Shown here: one piece after another, positions 57,101 to 64,000 of the stretch
How the letters are laid out: every line of letters begins with the position of its first letter
Numbering within the stretch: position 1 is the first letter of the stretch
DNA from: Bin80 sp965208025
GTDB taxonomy: Bacteria > Bacteroidota > Rhodothermia > Rhodothermales > Bin80
Assembly (NCBI GenBank): GCA_965208025.1
Contig: OZ242302.1
Coordinates: 1,922,001 to 1,986,000, forward strand
Direction: 5' to 3'
DNA: 64,000 nucleotides
Made by a program: the position numbers and the translations under genes
Notes under the pieces: model-generated
The model's input: only the letters and a program-made list of their open reading frames with translations
Told to the model about the DNA's origin: nothing
Databases searched by the model: none

Positions 57101-59379
57101 GGGATGAAACGTTTCGGATTGTGCTCATGGATGCAATGCATGGGAGGCTGGGGGAGTCCACCCGTCGCGTCACCATTGAGGACAATGAACAGCCCGTCAC
57201 CGTGCACATGGAGGGGGGGACGGTCAACGAGTCGGCCATGGAGGCCGTCCTCCCGGTAATCCTGAGCGGCAAGGATGGCCGCGTGCGGACATTCAACTAC
57301 CAGACGGAGGATGGATCTGCGGTAGCTGGGGAGGACTACACCGCCGGCATGGCCACTGTCACGATCCCGGCGGGTGAATTGCGTCGAGAGATCCGGGTTC
57401 CGATCCTGGACGATGAAATCCCCGAACCGACCGAAACGTTTCGGGTGGTTCTACAGGGAGGAGAGGACATTCCGGAGGTGAGCGCACAGGTCACGATTCT
57501 GGACAATGAGGGGGCGCTCACGGTGGATCTTGATGATGCGCGTGCCTCAGAGGGAGATGGGGCGATCCTGCTCCCCATTCGCCTCAGCCGGCCAAGCCTG
57601 CAAGCGGTCATGGTAGAGTTTGCCTCGTCGGATGGGAGTGCAACCGAGGGATCCGATTATGTCTCTTCCAAAGGGATTGTCATCTTTGAGGCGGGGAGTA
57701 CGAACGGGAAGATCCGCATCCAGATCCTGGAGGATACGGAGGAAGAACCCGAGGAGACCTTTGCGGTGACGCTTTCCAATGCACGACATGCGGCACTTGG
57801 CAAAGGCACCGGGATCGGAACGATTGTGGACAATGACGGGGGCTCTAATGTCTCGGTCCAAAGCGTCACGGTCTCGCGAAGCGCCGCCATCTTTGAAATG
57901 AACCTGTCCAAGCCCTCCACCCTGCCTGTGCTGGTCAGCTATGCCACCGAAGACGGGACAGCGCTGGCGGGAGAGGATTATGAACCCACCGCCGGGCAGG
58001 TGACCTTTGCACCAAGCGAGGTCTCCAAGACGATTGACGTGAAGCTACTCTCGGGTGAGCGCATCTGGGAGGCGAAGACGTTTGCACTGGTCGTGCTCTC
58101 GGCCGTGAATGCAGAGGTCGCGCAGGCGCGCACGGAAGCGGTGATGGAAGAGGAGAGCGAGGAGAGCATCCAGAATGCGTATGTGGCCCGCGTGCTTCGG
58201 ACCTGGGCATCCCAACTTGTGGATGCATTGTCCCGGCGGATGGAGGGGATGGCGCAGTGCCAGATCCCGGACCTGACATGGCTGCGTGATGGGAGAGCGC
58301 GTTGGTCGCTCGGCGAAATCTTTCGCGGGTGTGGGGCCGAATTTACGCAGGGAGGATGGAGCGTCTGGGGGCAGGGTGCCTATTCGCGTATGCGTGGACA
58401 AGATGGTGCGCTCTCGTTGCGTTCGGATGTCACGACCATGCTCCTGGGCGCTGACTATGCATGGGATCAGGGATGGATGGCGGGACTCGTCGCCGCACAA
58501 AGTTGGGATCAAGGCACCTATGAGACGCCAGCGCGCGCTGGCACAGCATCCTCACGATTGACGGGTTTCTATCCCTATGTCAGTTATCAAACGGGAGCGG
58601 GCATGCGTGCGTGGATGCTCTTGGGATTGGGACGAGGGGAGTCTGAACTGGAAGCCCTGGAAACGGAACTGGATGCAGCGCTGGTTGCGCTCGGGCTGAC
58701 AGGAACCCTGACGGGCAGCACCACGGGGCGGTTGGGCTACGAAGTGGATGCCTTCTGGGCGACGGCGGACATGGAGACGGGAACGGATCTAGGCGTCCGG
58801 CGGGTCCGGGCAGGTGTGGAAGGGAGTCTGCGATTGGGAGCGGGCATGGAGCCCTATCTGGAAACTGCGCTTCGGCAGGATGGAGGCGATGCCGAGACAG
58901 GACTGGGCATAGAGCTCGGGGGAGGCATGCGCTGGTCAGCGAGTCAGTTGCGCGCGGAGGTTGGGGGTCGGACCCTGGTGCTACATACCGATGAAGGACT
59001 GCGCGAATGGGGACTGATGGGATCCGTTGAGTATGGAACGCCGGGCGGGCTGGGCCCCTCTATGCGGGTACGTCCGCTCTGGGGGAATGTGTACGGGGGA
59101 GATCTATGGCGCGAAGCACCGCTGCATACCATAGGCGTGGGAAGCACGGATCAACGCGTTGAGATGGAACTGGGGTATGGGGCGCCGATCCAGAAAAGCA
59201 TTGGGCAATCCATTGTGGGAATGACAGTGGATCCGAGTGGACGCGCTTATCGGGTTGGATACAACGTGCGCATGCGCCAAGGACTGCAAGTCTCGGTCGC
59301 GACGACCGCACGCACGATGGAGGCAAATGAGGCCCCACCCTCGTACGGACTCAGTGCACGCATGGATCTGAAATGGTGA
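51133..59379 (+). CDS. Giant surface protein: LRR, 18 Calx-beta-like repeats and outer-membrane beta-barrel
   Basis: 2748 residues. A signal segment (LVVGFILLFFVQDVTSQ) is followed by about ten leucine-rich repeats (residues ~75-315; FAGLTNLQFLGL, LFTGLTNLKNLKL) and a long array of Ca-binding Calx-beta-like domains (~317-2335) with DxDxxxDxxDE-type acidic ends. After a helical linker (YVARVLRTWASQLVDALSRRMEG) the last ~345 residues form a beta-barrel resembling an autotransporter translocator (WSVWGQGAYSRM, MLLGADYAWDQGWMAGL), ending in DLKW with a terminal aromatic. The likely role is adhesion at the cell surface. An ATG at 51172 gives a tighter signal peptide and is an alternative start. 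The repeat and barrel part is visibly more GC-rich than the LRR part. The barrel suggests self-export rather than the type IX system of its neighbours. Confidence 0.88.
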   Translation: MDSPPKSLYVKKIMSRSFLSCSGLVVGFILLFFVQDVTSQTIVNICDRTDKIRDEILAQIPNQTDCATVTADQLLGITSLNFRIKRIRELQEGDFAGLTNLQFLGLINRGNPFNRPEYSTLPENLFAGLSNLTSLSLENSEIRTLPENIFTPLTNLKNLDLQSNSGLTLYADLFNGLSKLKSLDLALINLNKSLSANLFAGLSSLETLDMHNTRLNSLPVNLFTGLTNLKNLKLDFNSFSELRTDFFADFSGLQLLELQFNSFKTLPSNFFDGVSGLHVNLTNNPLECLPQKILDLISMGTITISHTSGDLMACQFPEVMLALSEDMILEGEFTTVTATLDQESTEETTVTVTVTPDSPDTDDFAMLSTNAVLTFAAGETESSGVVTITAVDDDIYTGTHIFHIGGMSENDLGIYGPASVQLTITDDEIEPSVTLLVVPDEVREDAGATNVTVTAMLNAAQTTDTEIRVSVESGTATSGIDFELVSPLFMTIVAGETVSFSQGFRFVPIQDTDVDEGDETVQLIPASPIQINTPATLTILDVPPPSVVSLELDEERISENGGRALVEATLSPASTAVTTVEVSVTPVSPATESDYEPLTTTTLTIAAGETSSTGAVTITAVDNDVDAPDKMLRVRGEATSVESVVSPPPRELTIEDDDQATEVTLTISPEEVLEDAGSVPITVTAELDVLRGEDTEVNVSLADGTANVGDDFTAVPTFTITIPGGESEASETFRFMPTNDNVDEPDETVQVTGTTPVDGLAVAPAEVTILDATEMPIVTLALAQPMIEENGGSTTVTAHLDAASSTPTEITVSVMPNAPATPADYNLSTNRTLTIPPEATESTGLVTITARDNNIDAMDKTVRVQGRAMNAQPVTDPADETLTITDDDDVSEVKLSVFPEEVNEEDGPTTVRVTASIENPRAEATMVTIAVRSGTATSGDDFAPVNSFPLTIPIDATSETGAFTLNPTPDEIHERDETILITGSSALGTDSQTLLYLRDRDSPPQVTLNLSPPSISENGGSSTVTAMLSAPSSEPTEIIISADPIFPATDEDYLPIVDHILTIPALATASEGGVTITAVDNAIDAPDKRVTLRGSAMNDLDVTGPSERTLTITDDDNLSGIQLTVTPSSNVSEDGGTTQITVTATWEVARSEDTQVTIALESGTAILGVDFAPVDPFPLTILANATNGTARFEFTPLPDDLHEPEETIHVTGSSPLVPVEPGTLALFDSDLTPEVILELVPSVIEEGGESRISARLTGKSSEATMITVSASHDLPVTEEDYALSPARTLTIAAGEFTSTGAVTITAADNAIDAPDKRVTVSGTATNQNGVMGPADQTLTITDEDEATGITLAVNPTEVDEDAESVPITVTATLEGAQRSTPTEVTIMVEDATATAGEDYEAVESFALTIPANASEGTGTFTFVPTADETHEPEETVHVTGRSSLGAAAPALLTITDTNDMPEVMLVLDPESIQENEESSSVRARLNVASSEVTVVTISAAAIPPARESDYRLIEPTTLAIEAGEMESVGAVTITAVDNAVSSSEDKQVTVSGQASNPLEVKDPEDEVLTITDDEGPTAFELEVDPPVVNEGDEPQPVTVTVKLNALRATETTVGITVADGSALTGEDYTAVPPSIDVRIAPDETTGEGMFALTLREDALYEPDETILLIGTNEALGTVETSLTIKDDDDEIILAIQDTTVMEGVGMARVRITVTPAAPADLTVHYQTADGSATEGADYTGVEEVLTILEGSEEAFIPIPITNDDLSEEDETFRIQLSDPTGAVLERDQATVTIEEDDVYRLRVEDASAQESDPEMIFTVMLDPPNPAQRVRVRYETLDGTAIAGVDYVSQSDVLEFMPNQPSREVKVPLVPDDDQEEMDKYFFLQLSDPTHAVVDNEQVRGTILDDDGLPVVNITPVVSVGEGDGMVRVEVSLTGPLPEQTVSVDFRVTEESAKPAQDYEVQTRSPLRFSSGQRVQSIEIEIMDDELFEGDETFRIVLMDAMHGRLGESTRRVTIEDNEQPVTVHMEGGTVNESAMEAVLPVILSGKDGRVRTFNYQTEDGSAVAGEDYTAGMATVTIPAGELRREIRVPILDDEIPEPTETFRVVLQGGEDIPEVSAQVTILDNEGALTVDLDDARASEGDGAILLPIRLSRPSLQAVMVEFASSDGSATEGSDYVSSKGIVIFEAGSTNGKIRIQILEDTEEEPEETFAVTLSNARHAALGKGTGIGTIVDNDGGSNVSVQSVTVSRSAAIFEMNLSKPSTLPVLVSYATEDGTALAGEDYEPTAGQVTFAPSEVSKTIDVKLLSGERIWEAKTFALVVLSAVNAEVAQARTEAVMEEESEESIQNAYVARVLRTWASQLVDALSRRMEGMAQCQIPDLTWLRDGRARWSLGEIFRGCGAEFTQGGWSVWGQGAYSRMRGQDGALSLRSDVTTMLLGADYAWDQGWMAGLVAAQSWDQGTYETPARAGTASSRLTGFYPYVSYQTGAGMRAWMLLGLGRGESELEALETELDAALVALGLTGTLTGSTTGRLGYEVDAFWATADMETGTDLGVRRVRAGVEGSLRLGAGMEPYLETALRQDGGDAETGLGIELGGGMRWSASQLRAEVGGRTLVLHTDEGLREWGLMGSVEYGTPGGLGPSMRVRPLWGNVYGGDLWREAPLHTIGVGSTDQRVEMELGYGAPIQKSIGQSIVGMTVDPSGRAYRVGYNVRMRQGLQVSVATTARTMEANEAPPSYGLSARMDLKW
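52081..58140 (+). repeat. 18 Calx-beta-like repeats: six A-B dyads then six classical units
   Basis: From 52081, units alternate: A type (ends in TITAVDN..DAPDK and LTITDDD) and B type (contains SGTATSG.DF and HEPDETV.VTG). Six A-B pairs of ~225 residues run to about 56200. Six more uniform Calx-beta units follow (TADGSATEGADYT / DETFRI type) to about 58140. Repeat DNA is similar but not identical between units. Confidence 0.85.
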
Positions 59380-59602
59380 TCCGGGGAGGATCACCAGTCG
59401 CTGTTGGATCAAACATCTTTATTACGATCCCCAGTCCTTGGGGTAGAGCCATAATTTTCAGTCAGTTAGCTAAAATCAGACACATATATCCCATTGAATA
59501 CGAGAGTGAGTAGTGTGGTTGGAGTTCTTACAAAATTCACCATTGACCAAAAACATAAGAGTTGAACCCCGGTTCACTACTCATAATAGCTTAACGTAAC
59601 CC

Positions 59603-62600
59603 ATGGGAATCAATCGTCCATTTTCTCTACTGACGCTAAGCTTCATCTTGGTCTTACACTCTGGTAGTGTCCGAGTAGTTGCCCAGAATGTCTCAGAGAC
59701 AGTGCCCCAAGTTGTAGTGGTTCAATTTAAAGAAGGAATTGATTTTCAAGGAAAAACAGCTACGACGGGCTTGCAGGTTTTTGATCGCATGGCGGCAACG
59801 TATGGGGTGCATACCATTGAGCGAATGTACCCAATGTTAGATCATGTAGAACCGACCCCAAAGATACGGGATAATCTGATGGCCCTGCGCCGCACCTACT
59901 ATGTGCGCTACAGTGCCAGTGATCTTCCTCAAGAAGTTTCCAACTCCCTATCTCTCGCGCCTGGCATCGTCTACGCCGAACCCGTTCCTGTCATTCGTAT
60001 TCATGAATCCGTTGACTGGGAGCGCATTGATCCTAACGACCCCAGATTCGATGAACAGACACATTTGAATGTCCTAAACCTGCCAGAAGCCTGGAATGTG
60101 GTAAAAAGCGAAGATACGAATCCCCGAGTAGTAATCGCGATCGTGGACGGAGGAGGCGAATGGAGACACGAGGATCTTCGCGCCAATGTCTGGACGAACG
60201 AAGATGAAATACCGAATAACGGGATTGATGACGATAATAATGGATTCATTGATGATGTGCATGGCATTAACTTTGCCAATGAAGACGATAATGATCATGA
60301 TCCAACAGGACTACGACTGAGTCCACGAAATGCACGCCATGGCACTGCGGTTGCAGGGTCGGCCAGTGCAGTGACAGACAACAACATAGGCGTGTCAGGT
60401 GCGGCCTGGAATGCAGAACTCATGCACATCAATGCGGGATGTGCCGAATCTGGATCTGATAGGACACTGTGCAGACCTTATCCTGGCGTTGTTTATGCTG
60501 CTATGAATGGCGCCGACATTATTAATGCAAGTTGGGGCAGTCAACCGGGAGAAGACGAAGGGTTGTTTCGGTTCGTGGACCAGACGATTAACTTGGTTAC
60601 CGACATGGGTGCATTGGTTGTAGCCTCGGCGGGAAATAGAAATGTAAGTCTGGATGTATCCCCCCAATATCCAGCGGTACACCCGCGTGTTCTCTCCGTG
60701 GGATCCATCAGGAATGATCGCATGAAAGCAGGCTCTTCCAACTACGGGAAACTGGTTAACGTATTTGCTCCTGGAGCCGGAATCACTACTACTAGTTCAA
60801 ATAACGACTACACCATCACCAACGGGACCTCACATGCGGCACCTCTGATTTCTGGAGTGGCCGCCTTGGTGAAGACAAGGTCCCCGAACCTGTCTGCAGA
60901 TGCACTTCGGGAACAAGTCAGGCTTTCCAGTGAGAGCATTGACGCTGAGAATCCCAGTTTTGCCGGCCTAATGGGGAGGGGATTAGTCAATGCGCTGGCT
61001 GCCGTTCAAGAACCCAGCCTGCCCGCCATACGACTCCAGCGCTGGTCGTGGGAAGATCAGGATGGTGATTTGATCATAGAGTCTGGCGACCGTGTCACCA
61101 TCGAAATGGTCATCGTTAACCATCTCGCCGATGCCAATCAACTCCGAGTGGAGCTTGTGGGAAGTCGCTCCTATCCATTTTTGCAGTGGTCCACATCCGA
61201 AGTTGAAGTTGGCACTCTTGCCAGCGGTGATGAAACCGAAATAACCTTTGAGTTTACCGTAGAGTCCAACTCTCCTTCCAACCCATTACTACGACTCTTC
61301 CTTAATATTCGTGACGGAGACTTTAAAGATAGGTTGGATCGGATTACACTTGGTGCTAACTCCCAACAACCAGCATCAGCGGTTTTCCCAAGTTTGCAGG
61401 CATTTTATCTAGCGACAGACGGCGATAATTGGGCCCGCAATGACAACTGGGATCTTTCAAAAAGTCCGACCGCAGACGAACTTGAGAATTGGTTCGGGAT
61501 CACGATGAACCAAGGATTATTGTCTCAATTATCCATGGGAAGAAATAACCTCAATGGGACCTTGCCTCCCGAACTTGCCAATCTAAGTGATCTTCAGATT
61601 CTTGAACTTTTTAATAATGAGAAACTTGCAGGCCAGATTCCTGCCGAACTTGGAACCCTCCCCCAACTGTGGGGGCTGTACCTTGAATCCAATTCCCTTT
61701 CTGGATTGATCCCAACGGAACTCGGAAACCTTGAACAACTCATTGACCTGCGCCTGCCCAATAATTCTCTCTCCGGGCCAATCCCGTCCGAATTCGGAAA
61801 CCTTAAACAACTGGTTGGACTGATCCTGCATAACAATTTCCTTTCTGGGTCAATCCCACCCGAACTTGGGAATCTTTCTCAACTGGGGCAACTGTCCTTT
61901 GGTCTCAATGACCTTACTGGACCGATTCCACCCGAACTGGGGAACCTTGAACATTTGGTGGATCTGGATCTGTCCCAAAATGCCCTCTCTGGATCCATTC
62001 CAGCCGAACTGGGGAAGCTTTCCAAATTGGAACAGCTATATCTTCAAGGAAATAACCTCTCTGGGCCCATCCCTAGAAGTTTGATGCAATTAGATAACTT
62101 ACAATTATTTTTTTTCGGTGGCCAAAGGGTTTGTTCTCCCCCTGATGATGAGTTTCAAACGTGGCTGAAAAGTATTCCGAGTACGTTTGGACCTGTATGT
62201 AGAGGATTCCAGTTTTTTAGTGTTATCACGGATCAAGCATTCCCGCTTGGACTTCCTATTTCTCCGTTAATCCTGCCCGAGGCCCAAGGGGGTACTCCGC
62301 CGATCACCTACACTCTAACCCCCTCACTCCCCACCGGGCTTGAATACGATTCATCAACCCGCACCATTCATGGAACGCCGTCGGTGGTTACCTCTACTCC
62401 AATTCCCTATACATTCAAGGCCACCGATGCCAATGGTGCGGAGGCTACTGTGATTTTCAGTATTGAAGTCTTCGGCCCCGTCTCGTCGGAGCAGGAAGGA
62501 TTACCAGAATTATTTGCGGTCTATGAAAATTATCCGAATCCTTTCTCAGAGTCCACGCTTCTGGTCGTAAACCTCCCCTGGCCTGCCACTCTGAATGTGG

Positions 62601-62785
62601 AGGTTTTTGATGTAACAGGACGGAATGTACTTTCTCGGACTCCTGTGAATCTGACGGCTGGCTGGCGTCAAAGTATTCGTCTGGATGGCTCGGACCTACC
62701 CTCTGGCATATACTTATATCAGATTCATGTTCAATCGGAGGTGGGAACTCAAACACAATCTGGTCGCTTCGTGCGGATGCAATAG
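59603..62785 (+). CDS. Secreted subtilisin-like protease with LRRs and type IX sorting domain
   Basis: 1060 residues. A signal peptide (SLLTLSFILVLHSGSVRVVAQ) precedes a propeptide region and an S8 catalytic domain: Asp in VVIAIVDGGGEWRHEDLR, His in RHGTAVAGSASA, Ser in NGTSHAAPLISGVAALV, and the oxyanion Asn in GALVVASAGNRN. The C-terminal half has plant-type leucine-rich repeats (LSGPIPSEFGNLKQLVGLIL and similar, residues ~655-820), a putative Ig domain (ITYTLTPSLPTGLEYD), and a type IX secretion sorting domain (YENYPNPFSES, then NVEVFDVTGRNVLS and GIYLYQIHV). The protease is probably displayed or released through the Por system. It is followed by a paralogue in the same orientation. Confidence 0.93.
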   Translation: MGINRPFSLLTLSFILVLHSGSVRVVAQNVSETVPQVVVVQFKEGIDFQGKTATTGLQVFDRMAATYGVHTIERMYPMLDHVEPTPKIRDNLMALRRTYYVRYSASDLPQEVSNSLSLAPGIVYAEPVPVIRIHESVDWERIDPNDPRFDEQTHLNVLNLPEAWNVVKSEDTNPRVVIAIVDGGGEWRHEDLRANVWTNEDEIPNNGIDDDNNGFIDDVHGINFANEDDNDHDPTGLRLSPRNARHGTAVAGSASAVTDNNIGVSGAAWNAELMHINAGCAESGSDRTLCRPYPGVVYAAMNGADIINASWGSQPGEDEGLFRFVDQTINLVTDMGALVVASAGNRNVSLDVSPQYPAVHPRVLSVGSIRNDRMKAGSSNYGKLVNVFAPGAGITTTSSNNDYTITNGTSHAAPLISGVAALVKTRSPNLSADALREQVRLSSESIDAENPSFAGLMGRGLVNALAAVQEPSLPAIRLQRWSWEDQDGDLIIESGDRVTIEMVIVNHLADANQLRVELVGSRSYPFLQWSTSEVEVGTLASGDETEITFEFTVESNSPSNPLLRLFLNIRDGDFKDRLDRITLGANSQQPASAVFPSLQAFYLATDGDNWARNDNWDLSKSPTADELENWFGITMNQGLLSQLSMGRNNLNGTLPPELANLSDLQILELFNNEKLAGQIPAELGTLPQLWGLYLESNSLSGLIPTELGNLEQLIDLRLPNNSLSGPIPSEFGNLKQLVGLILHNNFLSGSIPPELGNLSQLGQLSFGLNDLTGPIPPELGNLEHLVDLDLSQNALSGSIPAELGKLSKLEQLYLQGNNLSGPIPRSLMQLDNLQLFFFGGQRVCSPPDDEFQTWLKSIPSTFGPVCRGFQFFSVITDQAFPLGLPISPLILPEAQGGTPPITYTLTPSLPTGLEYDSSTRTIHGTPSVVTSTPIPYTFKATDANGAEATVIFSIEVFGPVSSEQEGLPELFAVYENYPNPFSESTLLVVNLPWPATLNVEVFDVTGRNVLSRTPVNLTAGWRQSIRLDGSDLPSGIYLYQIHVQSEVGTQTQSGRFVRMQ

Positions 62786-63036
62786 TTAGTGCACTCGGGC
62801 TGGATTTGCTTCGTGTGAGTCCGACTGAATACTCCCATTGACCTCCACATTGAATTTCCGTCCAGTACCTCCGCCGACCGCTGTCTCTGCGTCAAAGACA
62901 AAAGTACTTGTACAGATTCAGATAATTTTGCTACTTTGCTATCAATCTGGAACCAGAATTGCACCGTCAAAACCGAAAACCTGTTTGGAGATTCTTCGCT
63001 CCGATAGTGATTTCTTGTAAGTCTTAATCATGATCA

Positions 63037-63071
63037 AAAAGGATGATCTCTTTATAGATCAGCATCCTTTT
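63037..63071. terminator. Hairpin between the two subtilase genes
   Basis: AAAAGGATGATCT pairs with AGATC and then CATCCTTTT around a CTTTAT loop, giving a long near-perfect stem ending in four T. It lies 252 bp after the first subtilase and 12 bp before the ATG of the second, so it may terminate transcription or structure the second mRNA's leader. Confidence 0.4.
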
Positions 63072-63082
63072 CAATATGAACC

Positions 63083-64000
63083 ATGAGAATTGATCCATCA
63101 TTATTTCTACTGACACTGGGCTTCTCTTTTGTTTCGCTCTTCGGTAGCATGCGAGTAATTGCCCAGAGCGTCTCCGAGGTAGTGCCTCAGGTGGTGGTGG
63201 TGCAATTTGAAGAGGGCGTTGATTTACTCGGAAAAACAGTCACCACTGGCTTACAGATCTTTGATCGTAAAGCAGCCGCCTATGGAGTACATACCATTGA
63301 GCGGATGTATCCTTTTCTTGATTATGTAGAACCGACTCCCCAGACGAGGGATAATCTGATGGCCCTGCGCCGAACCTACTCTGTGCACTACAGCGCCAAT
63401 GACATTCCTCAGCGGGTTTCAACGGACTTATCTCATGCATCAGGTGTCGTCTACGCCGAACCCTTACTTGTGAATCATATTTCTGGATCAGCTCACTGGG
63501 ATCATATCAATCCGAATGATCCCAGATTTGTAGAGCAAATCGAATTGACAGCTCTAAACCTTCCCGAGGCATGGGATGTTGTGAAAGCTTCGGACAGTAC
63601 GCCGACAGTGGTAATCGCAATTGTTGACGGAGGGAGCGAATGGCGACATGAGGATCTTCTCGCCAATGTGTGGACGAACGAAGATGAAATTCCTGACAAC
63701 AGGATTGATGACGACATGAATGGATTCATTGATGATGTGCATGGTGTGAACTTCGCCAATCAGGATGATTATGACCATGACCCTACTGGGCTACGTCTAA
63801 CTCCGCGAAACGCAATGCATGGCACGGCGGTTGCCGGAGCAGCAAGTGCAGTGACCGACAATAAGTTAGGAGTGTCAGGTGCTGCCTGGAATGCGGAACT
63901 GATGCATATCAATGTGGGATGTGCTACCTCTGATCGTCGAATTTGTGAAGGATACACTGGCATTCTTTATGCAGCTACCAATGGCGCCGACATCATCAAT
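63083..64000 (+). CDS. Second subtilase paralogue, 5' part only (window end)
   Basis: From ATG 63083 the frame is open to the last base (306 codons). It aligns throughout with residues 1-310 of the upstream subtilase: QVVVVQFEEGVDLLGKT, YGVHTIERMYP, DNLMALRRTY, the catalytic Asp in VVIAIVDGGSEWRHEDL, and His in AMHGTAVAGAASAV. The signal peptide is FLLTLGFSFVSLFGSMRVIAQ in key residues. The Ser site and C-terminal domains lie beyond the window. Tandem duplication is evident; sequence differences are spread evenly, so the duplication is not recent. Confidence 0.92.
   Translation, partial: MRIDPSLFLLTLGFSFVSLFGSMRVIAQSVSEVVPQVVVVQFEEGVDLLGKTVTTGLQIFDRKAAAYGVHTIERMYPFLDYVEPTPQTRDNLMALRRTYSVHYSANDIPQRVSTDLSHASGVVYAEPLLVNHISGSAHWDHINPNDPRFVEQIELTALNLPEAWDVVKASDSTPTVVIAIVDGGSEWRHEDLLANVWTNEDEIPDNRIDDDMNGFIDDVHGVNFANQDDYDHDPTGLRLTPRNAMHGTAVAGAASAVTDNKLGVSGAAWNAELMHINVGCATSDRRICEGYTGILYAATNGADIIN

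Noticed and set aside
52374..58561. Many long open frames antisense or out of frame to the giant surface-protein gene
   Set aside because: They mirror the GC-rich, repetitive coding strand, contain biased Arg/Ser-rich translations and have no family resemblance.

Overview
The window looks like chromosome from a Bacteroidota/Rhodothermota-type bacterium. This is inferred from four things: a secreted subtilase ends in a type IX secretion (Por) C-terminal sorting domain, there is a large DUF5117/DUF4953-type zinc metalloprotease lipoprotein, many genes lack a clear Shine-Dalgarno sequence, and there are long strings of same-strand genes with overlapping start and stop codons. No rRNA or tRNA gene was recognised. 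Housekeeping blocks alternate with accessory islands that carry insertion sequences, gene remnants and defence-type genes.

Layout. 0-5.4 kb: a VOC/methylmalonyl-CoA-epimerase-like gene overlapping uvrC, a frameshifted small outer-membrane protein with a G10 tract, a SpmA/SpmB-type membrane pair and a CBM48 protein. 5.4-16.3 kb is an accessory island: an ImmA/IrrE-type metallopeptidase with a small membrane protein, an unknown two-gene module, and a very large TPR plus PIN-like conflict gene cut by an IS5-type element. Removing the element and one copy of its 4-bp target duplication restores one continuous frame of 1993 codons. 17-28.7 kb: a metalloprotease lipoprotein, katG, and a cusCBA-type heavy-metal efflux operon headed by a small Cys/His-rich exported protein; cusA carries a perfect in-frame 39-bp tandem duplication. 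28.7-33.1 kb is a graveyard of mobile elements: a ~297-bp direct repeat in two copies, a MITE-like inverted-repeat unit, a frameshifted and truncated IS1595-type transposase, an ISL3-type transposase tail, a broken ClpP-like gene and an intact Panacea-domain gene. 33.1-37.9 kb is a three-gene restriction-modification-like operon: a MTase-like subunit without the NPPY motif, an Eco57I-type MTase with it, and a T5orf172/GIY-YIG-type nuclease fused to an SF2 helicase.

38-50.8 kb is mostly core: dnaE interrupted by a 158-aa mini-intein, then an arsenate-reductase/LMW-phosphatase-like gene, a Smr protein, a class-I glutamine-amidotransferase-like hydrolase and an SxtJ-like membrane protein. On the minus strand lies dnaG behind a tiny lipoprotein gene. 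ppgK-dapD follow on plus, deoC and a SPOR lipoprotein on minus, and a BtuF/BtuC-type pair without its ATPase on plus. 50.8-64 kb holds surface proteins: a 2748-aa protein (signal peptide, leucine-rich repeats, 18 Calx-beta-like repeats, outer-membrane beta-barrel) and two tandem paralogous subtilases, the second cut by the window end.

The strongest observations are the exactly reconstructable IS disruption of the giant TPR/PIN conflict gene, the DnaE mini-intein at a site four residues from the cyanobacterial split-intein site, the paired-MTase/nuclease-helicase operon, and the alternating A/B repeat architecture of the giant surface protein. All assignments come from reading the sequence and recalling family motifs; no database search was run.
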